A stretch of 20,621 bases of DNA, taken from the IMG/VR virus record IMGVR_UViG_3300010885_044505, positions 1 through 20,621 of that record. One strand, 5' to 3'. This document shows, piece by piece, positions 20,589-20,621 of this stretch. The stretch is from a virus. The notes under the pieces were generated by a model that was not told the DNA's origin, did not search any database, and saw only the letters and a list, made by a program, of their open reading frames with translations. The translations under genes were made by a program, and so were the position numbers. The first letter of the stretch is position 1; every line of letters begins with the position of its first letter.

Positions 20589-20621
20589 ATGAAGTTTTTC
20601 ATTACATTGAACGTGCCCACC
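20589..20621 (+). CDS. Start of a further gene, cut by right edge
   Basis: ATG 20589 lies one base after the previous stop and opens a frame MKFFITLNVPT that runs off the window. Only 11 codons are visible, so no function can be given; the close spacing matches the local gene pattern. Confidence 0.4.
   Translation, partial: MKFFITLNVPT

Overview
This window looks like the genome, or an integrated copy, of a tailed phage. Its host is probably an alphaproteobacterium. The phage call is firm: large and small terminase, portal and a virion-associated lysozyme lie together on the minus strand. A compact early region of short, stop/start-overlapping genes for recombination and replication fills most of the rest. 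The host is an inference from the look of the families (DUF4214/tail-lysozyme virion protein, the TOPRIM-RepA-type replication protein) and moderate-to-high GC. No integrase, tRNA, IS element or CRISPR array is visible, so lysogeny cannot be judged.

Layout. (1) 1-6131, minus strand: packaging and virion genes in the order small terminase, large terminase, small conserved protein, portal, and a lysozyme-like virion protein cut by the left edge. (2) 6198-6305: control region with an inverted repeat and a strong sigma70-type promoter pointing right. (3) 6306-8049, plus strand: seven small genes in two transcription units. Each unit starts with a near-copy of the same promoter/leader cassette, with a palindrome between -35 and -10. 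The last five genes include a coupled chain ending in an HTH protein and a Zn-ribbon protein. (4) 8050-8285: a non-coding, GTAC-saturated repeat region with a large hairpin and twin 12-bp palindromes, the best origin candidate in the window. (5) 8286-10473, minus strand: a TOPRIM primase/RepA-like helicase fusion and, just upstream and overlapping it, a 59-residue HTH protein. (6) 10474-10590: divergent control region with a 30-bp dyad. (7) 10591-17722, plus strand: the recombination/replication operon. It holds a Sak4-like ATPase, a small conserved protein, a DUF669-type protein, a terminator, a PP-loop ATPase, a Cas4-like Fe-S nuclease, a second PD-(D/E)XK protein, an SF2 helicase, a Cys4 mini-protein, a VRR-NUC nuclease and five small genes. 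It ends in a strong bidirectional terminator. (8) 17758-19724, minus strand: a very acidic protein, two small unknowns and an HTH-metallophosphoesterase. (9) 19797 to the right edge, plus strand: a protein carrying only the DNA-binding domain of DnaA, a 32-residue membrane peptide, a coiled-coil protein and a cut gene.

How the parts may work together: the primase-helicase, the GTAC-repeat region and perhaps the DnaA-domain protein suggest the phage initiates its own replication. The ATPase, DUF669-type protein, Cas4-like nuclease, helicase and VRR-NUC form a plausible strand-annealing recombination and repair set. Small HTH proteins, paired palindromic operators and divergent promoters suggest a local regulatory circuit. 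The least explained items are the GTAC-repeat region, the duplicated promoter cassette, the PP-loop ATPase and the acidic protein. All domain calls come from reading motifs by eye; no database search was run.
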